A stretch of 55,571 nucleotides of DNA from Rhodobacterales bacterium (GTDB lineage Bacteria > Pseudomonadota > Alphaproteobacteria > Rhodobacterales > Rhodobacteraceae): positions 1 to 55,571 of the forward strand of contig JAACUH010000088.1 of NCBI GenBank assembly GCA_009993005.1. The letters are read 5' to 3'. The notes below the pieces were generated by a model. That model searched no databases. It saw only the letters and a list, made by a program, of their open reading frames with translations, and had not been told where the DNA came from. How positions within the stretch are numbered: the stretch's first letter is position 1; the number at the start of each line of letters is the position of its first letter. Below, in pieces: positions 46,200 through 55,571 of this stretch. The position numbers and the translations under genes were made by a program.

Positions 46200-46290
46200 C
46201 GTAAAGCTGAACAGTCACAACTTGTAGGACTGCGCGGGCGTGCCACATGAATGGCATCCGCACCGTCCTGTTTCGGAAAGTCATCCTGCG

Positions 46291-47511
46291 ATGAAGCTTA
46301 TGCCCCTTGTTACCTCGCTGCTGGTCACGGCCGCGCTTTACATGCTGGTGGTGGAGCGCGATGCCCTGCTGGCCTTTGCCCAGGTCACCCCGGCCGAAGA
46401 GACCGAAATGATCCACCAGGCGAGCGATGGCGACATGGCAGACGCCGTGCGGGTCGTGGCGATCCATTCGGTCGCGCAGGAGATCGACAGTGCCGTGGTC
46501 CTACGGGGCCGCACCGAAGCGGCGCGCGAGGTCCAGGTGCAGGCCGAGCTGTCGGGTCAGGTGATCTCGGAGCCGCTGCGCAAGGGTGCTTTTGTGAATG
46601 CGGGGGACATACTGTGCGTGCTCGACCCCGGCACGCGGCAATCCGCGCTGTCCGAGGCCGAGGCACGCCTGAGCGAGGCGCGCGGCCGGGTGCCCGAGGC
46701 CGAAGCCGCGCAGGCCGAAGCGGCGGCGCGCGTGCGCGAGGCCGAGATCAACCTCAACGCCGCGCGGCAACTGTCCGAGGGCGGTTTTGCCAGCGAAACC
46801 CGGGTGATCAGCGCCGAAGCCGCGCTCGAGGCCGCGCTGGCGGGCGTGCAGCGGGGCAATTCTTCGGTCATCTCGGCCCAGGCCGCGATCGAGAGCGCGC
46901 AGGCGGCGGTGGCTTCGGCCGCGCTGTCGATCGAACGCCTGACGATCCGCGCGCCCTTTGCCGGCCTGCTCGAAACCGATACCGCCGAACTCGGCGCGCT
47001 GATGCAGACGGGCGCGCCCTGTGCGACGGTGATCCAGCTCGACCCGATCAAGCTGGTGGGCTTTGTCCCCGAAATCGACGTCGCCAAGGTCACGGTCGGC
47101 GCCCCCGCCGGCGCGCGCCTGACCTCGGGCGAAGAGCTGATCGGCCGGGTCACGTTCCTGTCGCGCTCGGCCGACGAGACCACGCGCACCTTCCGCGTCG
47201 AGGTCGCAGTGCCCAACAGCGACCTGTCGATCCGCGACGGCCAGACCGCCGAGATCCTCGTGCAGACCGATGGCCAGTCGGCGCATCTGATCGCGCAGTC
47301 GGCGCTGACCCTCGATGATGCGGGGCGTCTGGGCGTGCGCAGCATCAGCGACACGCGCACGGCCGCTTTCCTGCCGGTCACGCTCGTGCGCGACACGCCG
47401 CAGGGCGTCTGGGTCGCCGGACTGCCCGACAAGGTCGATATCATCGTCGTCGGTCAGGAATTCGTGATCGATGGCGTTCCCGTCAACCCCACATTCCGCG
47501 AGGCAAACTGA
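46291..47511 (+). CDS. RND efflux periplasmic adaptor (membrane fusion protein)
   Basis: The 406-residue adaptor links an inner-membrane RND pump with an outer-membrane channel. Signal/anchor MPLVTSLLVTAALYMLVV is followed by a lipoyl half-motif (VQVQAELSGQVISEPLRKGAFVNAGDILCVLD), a long helical hairpin rich in Ala/Glu (about 120-220) and the second lipoyl half (RAPFAGLLETDTAELGALMQTG), then beta-barrel. Start ATG at 46291 was chosen for the signal; 46240 is an alternative. It precedes the pump gene by one base. Confidence 0.93.
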   Translation: MKLMPLVTSLLVTAALYMLVVERDALLAFAQVTPAEETEMIHQASDGDMADAVRVVAIHSVAQEIDSAVVLRGRTEAAREVQVQAELSGQVISEPLRKGAFVNAGDILCVLDPGTRQSALSEAEARLSEARGRVPEAEAAQAEAAARVREAEINLNAARQLSEGGFASETRVISAEAALEAALAGVQRGNSSVISAQAAIESAQAAVASAALSIERLTIRAPFAGLLETDTAELGALMQTGAPCATVIQLDPIKLVGFVPEIDVAKVTVGAPAGARLTSGEELIGRVTFLSRSADETTRTFRVEVAVPNSDLSIRDGQTAEILVQTDGQSAHLIAQSALTLDDAGRLGVRSISDTRTAAFLPVTLVRDTPQGVWVAGLPDKVDIIVVGQEFVIDGVPVNPTFREAN

Positions 47512-47512
47512 G

Positions 47513-50500
47513 ATGACCGGTATCGTTGATTGGGCCGCCTCCCGCGCCCGGATGATCATCGCCTTTATCGCCCTGTCGCTGGCCGCGGGCGGCTACGCCT
47601 ACGTGGGCCTGCCCAAGGAAGGCGCGCCCGATATCGACATTCCGGCGCTGTTCGTCTCGGTCCCCTTCCCCGGCATTTCGGCGGCGGATGCCGAAACGCT
47701 GCTGGTGCGCCCGATGGAGACGGAACTGGGCGATCTCGACGGGCTCAAGACCATGACCGCGACCGCATCCGAAGGCTATGCCGGCGTCGCGCTCGAGTTC
47801 GAGTTCGGCTGGGACAAGACCAAGACGATGGCCGATGTGCGCGACGCGATGTCGGCTGCCGAAGGCAGTTTTCCCGCAGGCGCGGACCAGTATTCGATCA
47901 ACGAGATCAATTTCTCCGAATTCCCGATCATGATCGTGAACATCACCGGCGCCGTGCCCGAGCGCACGCTGGTGCAGGTGGCCAAATCGATGCAGGACCG
48001 GATCGAGGCGCTCGATTCCGTGCTCGAGGCGAGCCTGACCGGCCAGCGCGACGAGATGCTCGAGGTGATCATCGATCCGCTGCGGCTCGAGGCCTATAAC
48101 GTCACGGCGGCCGAACTGATCGGCGTGGTGACCAACAACAACCTGCTGATCGCCGCGGGCGAGGTCGATTCGGCGCAGGGCGCCTTTGCGGTCAAGATCC
48201 CCTCGTCCTTCAGCGACCCACGCGATGTCTACAACCTGCCGGTCAAGACGCAGGGCGACCGGGTGGTGACACTCGGCGATCTGTCCCTCATCAACCTTAC
48301 CTTCGAGGACAGGAAGAGCACCGCGCGCTTCAACGGCGAGACGACGGTCGCGTTGCAGGTGGTCAAGCGGCGCGGATTCAACATCATCGACACCGCCGCC
48401 GTGGTGCGCGAGGTGGTCGAGGCCGAACGCGCAAGCTGGCCCGAGGACATGCGCGCGGCGATCACGGTGGGCATCTCGAACGACCAGAGCACCGGCGTCG
48501 CCTCGATGGTGAGCCAGCTCGAAGGGTCGGTGCTGACCGCCATCGCGCTGGTGATGATCGTGGTGCTGGCCTCGCTGGGCACCCGTGCGGCGCTGCTGGT
48601 GGGCTTTGCGATCCCGACCTCGTTCCTGCTGTGTTTTGCGCTGCTGGCCATGCTCGACATCACGATTTCCAACATCGTGATGTTCGGCCTGATCCTCGCC
48701 GTGGGGATGCTGGTCGATGGCGCCATCGTGGTCGTCGAATATGCCGACAAACGCATCGAGGAAGGCACCGGCCCGATGCATGCCTATGTCGAGGCGGCCA
48801 AGCGGATGTTCTGGCCGGTCGTGTCCTCCACCGCGACGACGCTCTGCGCCTTCCTGCCGATGCTGTTCTGGCCGGGCGTGGCGGGGCAGTTCATGGGGAT
48901 GCTGCCGGTCACGCTGATCTTTGTGCTCACCGCCTCGCTGGTCGTCGCGCTGGTCTATCTGCCGGTCATGGGCGGCGTCACCGGGCGGATGAGCCGCAGC
49001 TTTGGCAGCAGCTCTGACTGGCTCAAGGCGCGGCTGCCCTGGATCGTGCGGGCCCTGCTGGTGCCGCCGTCGATGATGCTGATCTTTGTCGGCGCGATGC
49101 TCACGCTCAACCCCGCCTACCTGACCGGGCAGGCCGTGCAGACCTCGGGCCTGATGGCCTCGCTGCCGGGGATGGCGCTGTTCCTGCTGGGCGGCATACT
49201 CACCTCGATCACGCTGGGCGCGGCCTCGATCGAACGCAAGGCGCGCCGCATCCGCGCAGGCTATCGTCGCAGCCCGTTCGGATGGGTCATCCACCTGATC
49301 GCGGGCAATCCGATCATGCCGATCGTGGTGATCGGGGCCATCGGTGTGTTCGTGGTCACGACCTTTACCTATTTCGGCAAGCATTCCAACGGGGTGGAGT
49401 TCTTTACCGCGACCGAGCCGGAACAGTCGATCATCTATGTTCAGGCGCGCGGCAACCTGTCGCTGCCCGAAAAGGACGCGCTGGTGGCGCAGGTCGAAGA
49501 GGTCGCGCTGAACACGACCGGCGTGCAGAGCATCTTTGCCTTTGCCGGGGCCGGCGGGCTCAACACCAACACCGGGGGCGCGAGCGGGCCCAAGGATGCC
49601 ATCGGCCAGCTCCAGATCGAGATGGTGCCATGGGACGACCGCCCGGCGCTGGCGCGCCAGCTTGGCATCGACCTCGCCATCCTCGACGGCAATGCCGTGA
49701 TCGACCGGCTCCAGGAACAGCTTGACCAGATCCCCGGCATCCAGACCCAGATCGTCACCCTGTCGATGGGGCCGGGCGCGTCCAAGCCGGTGCACCTGCG
49801 CCTGAAAAGCGACAGCTGGGAGGATCTGCTGGCCGCCACCGCCACCGCCCGCGACTATGTCCAGTCGCTGCCCGGCATGACGCTGGTCGATGACACCCGC
49901 CCCCTGCCCGGGATCGACTGGCAGATCGACGTGGATGTGCAGGCGGCCGGCCGCTATGGCGCCGATGTGGCGACCGTGGGCGGGATGGTGCAGCTTGTCA
50001 CGCGCGGGCTTCTGCTCGACACGATGCGCGTGGACAGCTCTGACGAAGAGATCGAGATCCGCGTGCGCCTGCCCGAACAGGACCGGGTGCTGTCCACTCT
50101 CGACAGCCTGCGCGTGCGCACGCCCGACGGGCTTGTGCCGCTGTCGAACTTCATCACCCGCACGCCGGTGGCCAAGCTGGGCGAGATCAACCGCATCGAC
50201 GGGCAGCGCTATTTCGACGTGCTGGCCGATGTGGCGCCGGGCCTTGTGCGGATCACCGACAAGGCCAGCGGCGAGGCGCGCGTGATGCCCGAGGCGCAAG
50301 CCGATGCCGACCCGGTCATCGTGGCGGGCGTGGATGACGGCACGCTGATCCGTGTGCCGGTCAATGCCAATGAACGCATCGCGCTGATCACCGAATGGCT
50401 GGGCACCAACCCCCTGCCGGCATCGGTCAGCTGGCAGTGGACCGGCGATCAGGCCGATCAGGCGGAATCGGGTGCGTTCCTCGCCAGCGCCTTTGCCGGC

Positions 50501-51193
50501 GCGTTGATGCTGATGTTCATCATCCTGCTCGCGCAGTTCAACAGCTTCTACAATTCGGTGCTGGTGCTGCTCGCGGTGATCCTGTCCACGGCGGGGGTGC
50601 TGATCGGGATGCTGGTGATGGACCAGACCTTCTCGATCATCATGACCGGGACGGGGATCGTGGCGCTCGCCGGGATCGTGGTGAACAACAATATCGTGCT
50701 GATCGACACCTATCAGGAATACAGCAAATACATGCCCCGGACCGAGGCGATCACCCGCACCGCCGAGGATCGTATCCGCCCGGTGCTGCTGACCACCATC
50801 ACCACGATGGCGGGCCTTGCGCCGATGATGTTCGGGCTCTCGCTCGACTTCATCAACGGCGGTTACAGCATCGACAGCCCGACCGCGCTGTGGTGGAAGC
50901 AGCTCGCGACCGCCGTGGTGTTCGGCCTCGGCATCGCCACGGTCCTGACGCTGGTGTTCACGCCCTCGATGCTGGCGCTGCGGGTCTGGATCACGACCTA
51001 TGCCCGCTGGCTGGCGCAACTGCTCGCGCGGATGTCCTTTGGCCGTGGCAGCCGCGCGGCGCAGGACTGGGCTCTGGCGCGCGAGGCCCGGCGGATCAAG
51101 GCGCCCGAGTTCATCTGGACCGAACCCGAGGACGCGGCGCCACAGCCCGCCGCCCCTGTTGCCGTGAACCTGCCGCTGCGCGCGGCGGAATAA
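47513..51193 (+). CDS. RND family efflux pump, inner-membrane subunit
   Basis: The 1226-residue protein is an AcrB-type resistance-nodulation-division transporter. N-terminal helix MIIAFIALSLAAGGYAYVGLPKEGAPDIDIP and porter motif PFPGISAADAETLLVRPMETEL are standard. GMLVDGAIVVVEYADKRIEEG carries the helix-4 Asp residues for proton flow; VALAGIVVNNNIVLIDTYQEY is the matching second half. It is about 180 residues longer than AcrB, mostly extra sequence between the halves. No outer-membrane TolC gene follows. Substrates are unknown; it is transcribed with the adaptor. Confidence 0.94.
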   Translation: MTGIVDWAASRARMIIAFIALSLAAGGYAYVGLPKEGAPDIDIPALFVSVPFPGISAADAETLLVRPMETELGDLDGLKTMTATASEGYAGVALEFEFGWDKTKTMADVRDAMSAAEGSFPAGADQYSINEINFSEFPIMIVNITGAVPERTLVQVAKSMQDRIEALDSVLEASLTGQRDEMLEVIIDPLRLEAYNVTAAELIGVVTNNNLLIAAGEVDSAQGAFAVKIPSSFSDPRDVYNLPVKTQGDRVVTLGDLSLINLTFEDRKSTARFNGETTVALQVVKRRGFNIIDTAAVVREVVEAERASWPEDMRAAITVGISNDQSTGVASMVSQLEGSVLTAIALVMIVVLASLGTRAALLVGFAIPTSFLLCFALLAMLDITISNIVMFGLILAVGMLVDGAIVVVEYADKRIEEGTGPMHAYVEAAKRMFWPVVSSTATTLCAFLPMLFWPGVAGQFMGMLPVTLIFVLTASLVVALVYLPVMGGVTGRMSRSFGSSSDWLKARLPWIVRALLVPPSMMLIFVGAMLTLNPAYLTGQAVQTSGLMASLPGMALFLLGGILTSITLGAASIERKARRIRAGYRRSPFGWVIHLIAGNPIMPIVVIGAIGVFVVTTFTYFGKHSNGVEFFTATEPEQSIIYVQARGNLSLPEKDALVAQVEEVALNTTGVQSIFAFAGAGGLNTNTGGASGPKDAIGQLQIEMVPWDDRPALARQLGIDLAILDGNAVIDRLQEQLDQIPGIQTQIVTLSMGPGASKPVHLRLKSDSWEDLLAATATARDYVQSLPGMTLVDDTRPLPGIDWQIDVDVQAAGRYGADVATVGGMVQLVTRGLLLDTMRVDSSDEEIEIRVRLPEQDRVLSTLDSLRVRTPDGLVPLSNFITRTPVAKLGEINRIDGQRYFDVLADVAPGLVRITDKASGEARVMPEAQADADPVIVAGVDDGTLIRVPVNANERIALITEWLGTNPLPASVSWQWTGDQADQAESGAFLASAFAGALMLMFIILLAQFNSFYNSVLVLLAVILSTAGVLIGMLVMDQTFSIIMTGTGIVALAGIVVNNNIVLIDTYQEYSKYMPRTEAITRTAEDRIRPVLLTTITTMAGLAPMMFGLSLDFINGGYSIDSPTALWWKQLATAVVFGLGIATVLTLVFTPSMLALRVWITTYARWLAQLLARMSFGRGSRAAQDWALAREARRIKAPEFIWTEPEDAAPQPAAPVAVNLPLRAAE

Positions 51194-51197
51194 CCTG

Positions 51198-51222
51198 TCA
51201 GGCGGGGCTGGCCCCCGCCTGA
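51198..51222. terminator. Hairpin at the convergent RND/MFS junction
   Basis: TCAGGCGGGG (51198-51207) pairs perfectly with CCCCGCCTGA (51213-51222), loop CTGGC. The last seven codons and stop of the MFS gene make up this hairpin, four bases after the pump stop. No T-run follows on the plus strand. Confidence 0.6.
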
Positions 51223-52403
51223 CGCGCCATGCGGGGCAGCACCCAGAGCGCGAGCGCCAGCGCCGCCGAGGCGCAGACCCAGATCGCCGCAATCATCGGC
51301 AGGGCGGTGCCGTCAAAGAACGGCCCCGCCAGCGCGATCATCGCGCCCCCCGCCAGCATCTGCAGCGTGCCGCCCAGCGACGAGGCGAGCCCCGCGATGT
51401 CGCCATGCCCGTCGAGCGCGATCACCATCGTCGTGGGGATCACGAGGCCGAGGCAGGCGTTGCCCAGGACCAGAAGCACGATGATGACCGGCAGCGTCGC
51501 CAGACCGACCAGCGCGACGGCGAGCAGCAGCGTGGTGAACAGCACAAAGCCGATCACCGCCAGCCGCATCACCCCCACCATCCCGAACCGCGCGCCCAGC
51601 GGCGCCGCGAATTGCGACGCGCCGATAAAGCCCAGCGCATTGGCCGCAAAGGCCAAGCCAAAGCCGGTCGGCGACAGGCCGAACTGCCCCGAATAGACAA
51701 AGGACGCGCTGGCGATGAACACGAAAAAGCTCGCCATGCCGAAGCCGCCGACAAAGGTCAGCCCCATGAACACCGGATCGCGCAACAGCACGCCCGCGCC
51801 TTGCAGCAGCGAGCCAAGGTTGACCGGGCGGCGGTTCTCGGGCCGCAGCGTCTCGGGCTGCGCGAGCACGGTGAGCAGCAGGCTCAGCACCGCCGCGCCG
51901 CAGAGCGCCCAGAAGATCAGGCGCCAGCTTCCCAGTGCGAGCATCCCCGCCCCCGCCAGCGGCGCCAGCATCGGCGAGACCGAGATCACCAGCATCAACA
52001 GCGCCATCAACCGCGTCGCCTCGATGCCCGTATGCATGTCGCGGATGATCGCGCGGGGGATCACCATGACCGCCGCGGCGCCAAGGCCCTGCACGGCACG
52101 GGCCGCCGTCAGCCAGCCGATCGACGGCGCCAGCGCACAGCCGACCGAGCCCAGGATGAACACCGCCATCCCGATGTAGATCGGTGGCTTGCGCCCGATC
52201 TGGTCGGCCATCGGGCCATAGATGAGCTGCGCGAGGCCAAAGGCGATGAAATAGCCCGTCAGCGTGGCCTGGGTCGCGGCGATGGTGCCGCCCAGATCCT
52301 CGGCGATGGCGGGCATCGCGGGCAGATACATGTCGATGGTAAAGGGGCCGACGGCCGAGAGGAGGCCGAGCACCAGCGCGGTGCGAAAGAGAGAGGGTTG
52401 CAT
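51198..52403 (-). CDS. Bcr/CflA-type MFS drug exporter
   Basis: This 401-residue twelve-helix transporter of the major facilitator superfamily (DHA1 type) probably exports drugs or metabolites. It shows GPFTIDMYLPAMPAIAEDLG (family N-terminus), motif A YGPMADQIGRKPPIYIG and motif C-like SVSPMLAPLAGAGML. The ATG at 52401-52403 has AAGGTG upstream. It is next to but convergent with an RND pump, and 76 bp downstream of an ABC exporter gene on the same strand. Substrate cannot be told. Confidence 0.92.
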   Translation of the reverse strand: MQPSLFRTALVLGLLSAVGPFTIDMYLPAMPAIAEDLGGTIAATQATLTGYFIAFGLAQLIYGPMADQIGRKPPIYIGMAVFILGSVGCALAPSIGWLTAARAVQGLGAAAVMVIPRAIIRDMHTGIEATRLMALLMLVISVSPMLAPLAGAGMLALGSWRLIFWALCGAAVLSLLLTVLAQPETLRPENRRPVNLGSLLQGAGVLLRDPVFMGLTFVGGFGMASFFVFIASASFVYSGQFGLSPTGFGLAFAANALGFIGASQFAAPLGARFGMVGVMRLAVIGFVLFTTLLLAVALVGLATLPVIIVLLVLGNACLGLVIPTTMVIALDGHGDIAGLASSLGGTLQMLAGGAMIALAGPFFDGTALPMIAAIWVCASAALALALWVLPRMARQAGASPA

Positions 52404-52479
52404 CGGGTCACCTTGTCAGGGAAACCCGGCCAGCGGCACCGGGCCGCGCAGCCTTAGCGCAACCCGGTATGTCTGACAA

Positions 52480-54318
52480 TCACTGCGCGGCGACCTGCGC
52501 CTCGTCCTCGCCCTCTTGCTGGCGCAGCCACAGATGCGCGTAGCGCCCGCCGCGCGCGAGCAGGTCGTCATGCCTGCCCTGCTCCACGATCACCCCTTCT
52601 TCGAGCACCACGATCAGGTCCGCATCCGCAATGGTGGAGAGCCGGTGCGCGATGGTGATCACGCTGCGCCCCTGCCCCATCGCCTTGAGTTCGGCCTGGA
52701 TTTCCATCTCGGTCTGGGTGTCGAGCGCGCTCGTCGCCTCGTCGAGCAGCAGGATCGGCGGGTTTTTGAGCAGCGTGCGCGCGATGCCCACGCGCTGCTT
52801 TTCGCCGCCCGACAGCTTGAGCCCGCGTTCGCCCACGGCGGTGTCATAGCCCTGCGGCAGGCTCTGGACAAAGTCGTGGATCTTGGCGGCCTTCGCCGCG
52901 GCCTCGATGTCCTCGCGGCTGGCCCCCGCGCGGCCATAGGCGATGTTGTAAAGGATGGTGTCGTTGAAGAGCACCGTATCCTGCGGCACCACGCCGATCT
53001 GGGCATGCAGGCTCTCTTGTGTCACCTCGCGGATATCCTGCCCGTCGATGCGCAACGCGCCGGTGGTGACATCATAAAAGCGGAACAGGAGCCGCCCGAT
53101 CGTCGATTTGCCCGACCCCGACGAGCCGACGATCGCCACCGTCTCGCCCGGCCCCACGCGCAGCGACACGCCGCGCAGGATCGCGCGGTCGGCCTCATAG
53201 GCGAAATGGACATCGTCGAGCACCACCTCGCCGCCGCGCACCTCGAGCGGCCGGGCACCGGGCCGGTCCACCACCTCTGCCGGCTGTTCGAGCAGGTCGA
53301 ACATCTCGCCCATATCGACCAGCGCCTGCCGGATCTCGCGGTAAACGGTGCCGAGAAAGTTCAGCGGCATGGTGATCTGGATCATGTAGGCGTTGACCAT
53401 CACGAAATCGCCCACCGTCAGCGCGCCGTTCTGCACGCCCACGGCCGCCATCACCATCACGATCACCAGCCCTGCGGTGATCAGGAACCCCTGACCAAAG
53501 TTGAGGAAGGCCAGCGAATAGCTGGTCTTGAGCGCCGCCGCCTCGTAGCGCTCCATCGCGCGGTCATAGCGCGCGGCCTCCCAGCCCTCGGCACCGAAAT
53601 ACTTGACGGTTTCAAAGTTCAGCAGGCTGTCGATGGCCTTTTGATTGGCGTCGGTGTCCTGATCGTTCATCTCCTTGCGGATCTTCACGCGCCATTCTGT
53701 CACCGCAAAGGTGAACCAGACGTAAAGCGCGATGGTGAGAACCACGACCGCCAGATACCAGACATCAAAGAGGAAAAAGAGCACGGCCGCGATCATCAGC
53801 AGCTCGAGCACCAGCGGCCCGATGGAAAACAGCAGGAAGCGCAGCAGGAAATCCACGCCCTTGACCCCGCGTTCGATGATCCGGCTCAGCCCGCCGGTCT
53901 TGCGCGTGATGTGGTAGCGCATCGACAGGCGGTGGATATGCTGGAACGTCTCGAGCGCGAGCATCCGCAGCGCGCGCTGGCCGACCTTGGCAAAGACCAC
54001 GTCGCGCAACTGCTGAAAGCCGATATTGCCCAGCCGCGCGAGCCCGTAGGCCACCGTCAGCCCGACCGCGCCCAGCGCCATCAGCATCGCCGGCCCGCTG
54101 CTGTCACCGCCCAGCCTGTCCACCGCCCATTTATAGAGCAATGGCGAGGCGACGGCGACGATCTTGGCCACAAAAAGCATCAGCAGCGCAAGAGAGACCC
54201 GCCATTTGACCCAGTTCTGCCCTTGCGGCCAGAGATAGGGCGCCACCTTGCGGATCGTGCGCCAGCCGCTGATGCGCGCATCAGAGAGGTTCTTGTCGGT
54301 CTTTGTCAGTCGCCGCAT
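52480..54318 (-). CDS. Atm1-type ABC exporter (half transporter)
   Basis: The 612-residue protein fuses a six-helix permease (about 40-320) with an ATPase domain: Walker A GSSGSGKSTIGRLLFRFYD, Q-loop VPQDTVLFNDT, signature LSGGEKQRVGIARTLL, Walker B ILLLDEATSALD and switch IAHRLSTI. HITRKTGGLSRIIERGVKG and NFETVKYFGAE are characteristic of Atm1/HMT1 transporters, which export glutathione-linked metal or sulfur compounds. It works as a homodimer. The ATG at 54316-54318 begins MRRLTKTDKNLSD. Confidence 0.93.
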   Translation of the reverse strand: MRRLTKTDKNLSDARISGWRTIRKVAPYLWPQGQNWVKWRVSLALLMLFVAKIVAVASPLLYKWAVDRLGGDSSGPAMLMALGAVGLTVAYGLARLGNIGFQQLRDVVFAKVGQRALRMLALETFQHIHRLSMRYHITRKTGGLSRIIERGVKGVDFLLRFLLFSIGPLVLELLMIAAVLFFLFDVWYLAVVVLTIALYVWFTFAVTEWRVKIRKEMNDQDTDANQKAIDSLLNFETVKYFGAEGWEAARYDRAMERYEAAALKTSYSLAFLNFGQGFLITAGLVIVMVMAAVGVQNGALTVGDFVMVNAYMIQITMPLNFLGTVYREIRQALVDMGEMFDLLEQPAEVVDRPGARPLEVRGGEVVLDDVHFAYEADRAILRGVSLRVGPGETVAIVGSSGSGKSTIGRLLFRFYDVTTGALRIDGQDIREVTQESLHAQIGVVPQDTVLFNDTILYNIAYGRAGASREDIEAAAKAAKIHDFVQSLPQGYDTAVGERGLKLSGGEKQRVGIARTLLKNPPILLLDEATSALDTQTEMEIQAELKAMGQGRSVITIAHRLSTIADADLIVVLEEGVIVEQGRHDDLLARGGRYAHLWLRQQEGEDEAQVAAQ

Positions 54319-54387
54319 CCCGGGCCCCGCTTTGTCGTGTTGCGGTTACCTAATCCCGCGGCGCCGCGATAGCCAGAGCGGGGCGCC

Positions 54388-55571
54388 CTATTCCTGCGCA
54401 ATCTCGGGCAGCACAAAGACCTGACCGGGATAGATCAGGTCAGGGTTGCGGATGCGGTCGCGGTTGGCCTCGAACACGGCAACATAAAGGATGCCGTCAC
54501 CGTAGCGGTCGCGCGCGATGGCCCAGAGCGTATTGCCGGGCTGCACGACCCGCACCGCGACGGTGAAATCCTCGGCCGCGGTTTCCTCGGCCATGGCGGC
54601 GGCGATGGCCGCGCGTTCTTCGCGCTTGAAGGGGGTCTCGATGCGCGACAGGACGCGGCCGGACAGGTCGATCTGGTCGATCCGCATGGTGTAGACGCCC
54701 GGCGCGACCTCGGGAAGGTCATGGGCCCAGCGGCCGTCCTCGCCGACCACGGCGCTACCCATGGGCCGGTTGTCCACATAGACCCGCACGAGGCCACCGC
54801 CGACCGCGCGCCCTGACAGCACAACACCGCCCGCGGCGTCATAGGCGATCGCGTCGAGTGCCACGGTCGCGAGCACTTCCGGCGTGGACCCGGCGCCAAG
54901 CGCGGGTTGCAGGACCCGCACGCCTGCCGCATCGGCGATCAGCACTGGCGGGCGCACCGGGTCATCGGCCACCGGCAGGGCGATATTGTCCGCAGTGTCG
55001 GCAACAGGCGTGACAAGCGGCGCCGTGCTGTCGGCAACTTCGGGCGCGGTGTCGGGGATGGTGTCGGGGGCGGTGTCGGGGGTGGTGTCGGGGGCGGTGT
55101 CGGGGGTGGTGTCGGGGGCAACCTCGGGGGCTGCCGCCGGCGCAACCCCGCTGCCTGTCGCCGGCGCAACCTCGGGGGCTGCCGCCGGCGCAACCTCGCT
55201 GCCTGCCGCCGGCGCAGTCTCGGGGGGTGTCGCTGGCGAGGTTTCGACGGAAAGCGCGGCGATTGCGCTATCCGGCGCGGCCGGGTTTTCAGGGTCGCTC
55301 GCGGGATCCGCGCCAGCCAGCGGCGCCGGGTCCGGGGCCTGCACGGTCTGGCTGTTCTGTGTGACGCCGGGGCCGGTCGCCTCGGCGACGACGGTATCTG
55401 CGGGCATGTCCGATGCGGGGCCCTGCGTCGCGGCGAGGTCGGTTTCGGGCGCCGTCTCTGGCGCCACGGCCTCACCTTCGGTTGTGGACCCGTCCGTCGC
55501 CTCGGTTGTGGCCCCGGTCATGGTTTCGGGCAGGGCTTCGGGCAGGGCTTCGGGCAGGGCTTCGGGCGTGG
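54388..55571 (-). CDS. LysM-domain protein with repeat-rich N-terminal part (5' end outside window)
   Basis: The visible 393 residues end in a LysM peptidoglycan-binding domain ([37 protein letters not shown]). Before it is a bacterial Ig-like module ([35 protein letters not shown]), and the first half is low complexity: TAPDTTPD-type and VAPAAAPE repeats. An ATG at 55521 is usually proposed as start, but the frame stays open to the window edge and reads [15 protein letters not shown] just upstream, so the gene very likely continues. The product is probably exported and binds the cell wall. Confidence 0.85.
   Translation of the reverse strand, partial: TPEALPEALPEALPETMTGATTEATDGSTTEGEAVAPETAPETDLAATQGPASDMPADTVVAEATGPGVTQNSQTVQAPDPAPLAGADPASDPENPAAPDSAIAALSVETSPATPPETAPAAGSEVAPAAAPEVAPATGSGVAPAAAPEVAPDTTPDTAPDTTPDTAPDTIPDTAPEVADSTAPLVTPVADTADNIALPVADDPVRPPVLIADAAGVRVLQPALGAGSTPEVLATVALDAIAYDAAGGVVLSGRAVGGGLVRVYVDNRPMGSAVVGEDGRWAHDLPEVAPGVYTMRIDQIDLSGRVLSRIETPFKREERAAIAAAMAEETAAEDFTVAVRVVQPGNTLWAIARDRYGDGILYVAVFEANRDRIRNPDLIYPGQVFVLPEIAQE
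55048..55119 (-). repeat. 12-bp coding repeat in the LysM gene
   Basis: Six 12-bp units GGTGTCGGGGNN (plus-strand reading) encode alternating Asp-Thr-Ala/Thr-Pro on the minus strand. Another 12-bp array (55528-55571) encodes PEAL repeats and reaches the window end. Confidence 0.9.

Larger units (their letters stand above)
45907..46290. other. 384-bp divergent gap with repeat and operator-like site
   Basis: The gap between the yfgM-like gene and the RND adaptor holds an 11-bp tandem repeat (45988-46064) and an AT-rich segment with a palindrome (46182-46199) that likely controls the efflux pair. An ATG at 46240 could extend the adaptor gene by 17 residues. No other gene is evident. Confidence 0.65.

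Noticed and set aside
47483-51292. A 1269-codon open frame antisense to the RND pump gene
   Set aside because: Composition is Arg/His/Gly/Asp-rich with no motif, as expected for the antisense shadow of a GC-rich gene; the plus-strand frame encodes a clear RND protein.

Overview
The window is about 55.6 kb of very GC-rich DNA with dense, mostly short-spaced genes. Gene content and order point to a chromosomal segment of an alphaproteobacterium of the Rhodobacterales (Roseobacter/Rhodobacter/Paracoccus type). The pointers are a split his cluster (hisBH, hisA, hisFE), a yajC-secD-secF-(Mth938-like)-ccmABCDG block, serS beside the sec genes, a yfgM-bamB-der cluster, a stand-alone AsnC ligand-binding domain protein and a lone fliG. 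I see no plasmid, phage, transposase, CRISPR or rRNA signature. These are sequence-based inferences; no database search was possible.

Layout. 1-1.4 kb: AsnC-domain protein and a degenerate receiver-like protein. 1.5-8.1 kb: histidine biosynthesis genes interrupted by a serralysin-type RTX metalloprotease, a DUF2147 protein and a glycine-rich-loop membrane protein. 8.1-10.2 kb: CoA-binding protein, YHS-domain protein and RlmB. 10.3 kb: a tRNA-Tyr with unusual core bases. 10.4-15 kb: small secreted protein, glycosyltransferase-like protein, VOC protein, MetY and a SIMPL protein. 15.2-19 kb: a 1270-residue low-complexity single-pass protein with a PilP/GspC-like tail. 19-22.8 kb: cobT, cobS, FG-GAP-like protein, 2Fe-2S ferredoxin and a peptidoglycan-binding lipoprotein. 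22.9-27.7 kb: Do-like protease, 55-residue secreted protein, FliG, LpxL-type acyltransferase and DUF1223 protein. 28-32.2 kb: acnA and a phosphomannomutase. 32.3-38.5 kb: the minus-strand run yajC to ccmG (protein export followed by cytochrome c maturation). 39-42.3 kb: serS, DUF2235 protein and TspO/MBR-like protein. 42.3-45.9 kb: der, bamB and yfgM (outer-membrane assembly and ribosome assembly). 46.3-51.2 kb: an RND efflux pair. 51.2-55.6 kb: Bcr/CflA MFS exporter, Atm1-type ABC exporter and a LysM protein running off the window edge.

The most distinctive features are not single genes but the DNA between them. Short tandem repeats (periods 11-27 bp) sit at many gene boundaries, in one case repeating the last codons plus stop of a protease gene. 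Four 24-bp perfect palindromes with the core TTCGTACGAA occur in two pairs. A dispersed element containing AAATACTCCCGCCGGAGG or variants occurs five times, four of them between convergent genes. At five very tight convergent gene pairs the two stop codons lie in one palindrome, three times simply CTAG. No clear defence island or biosynthetic cluster was found, so I do not claim a new multi-gene system.
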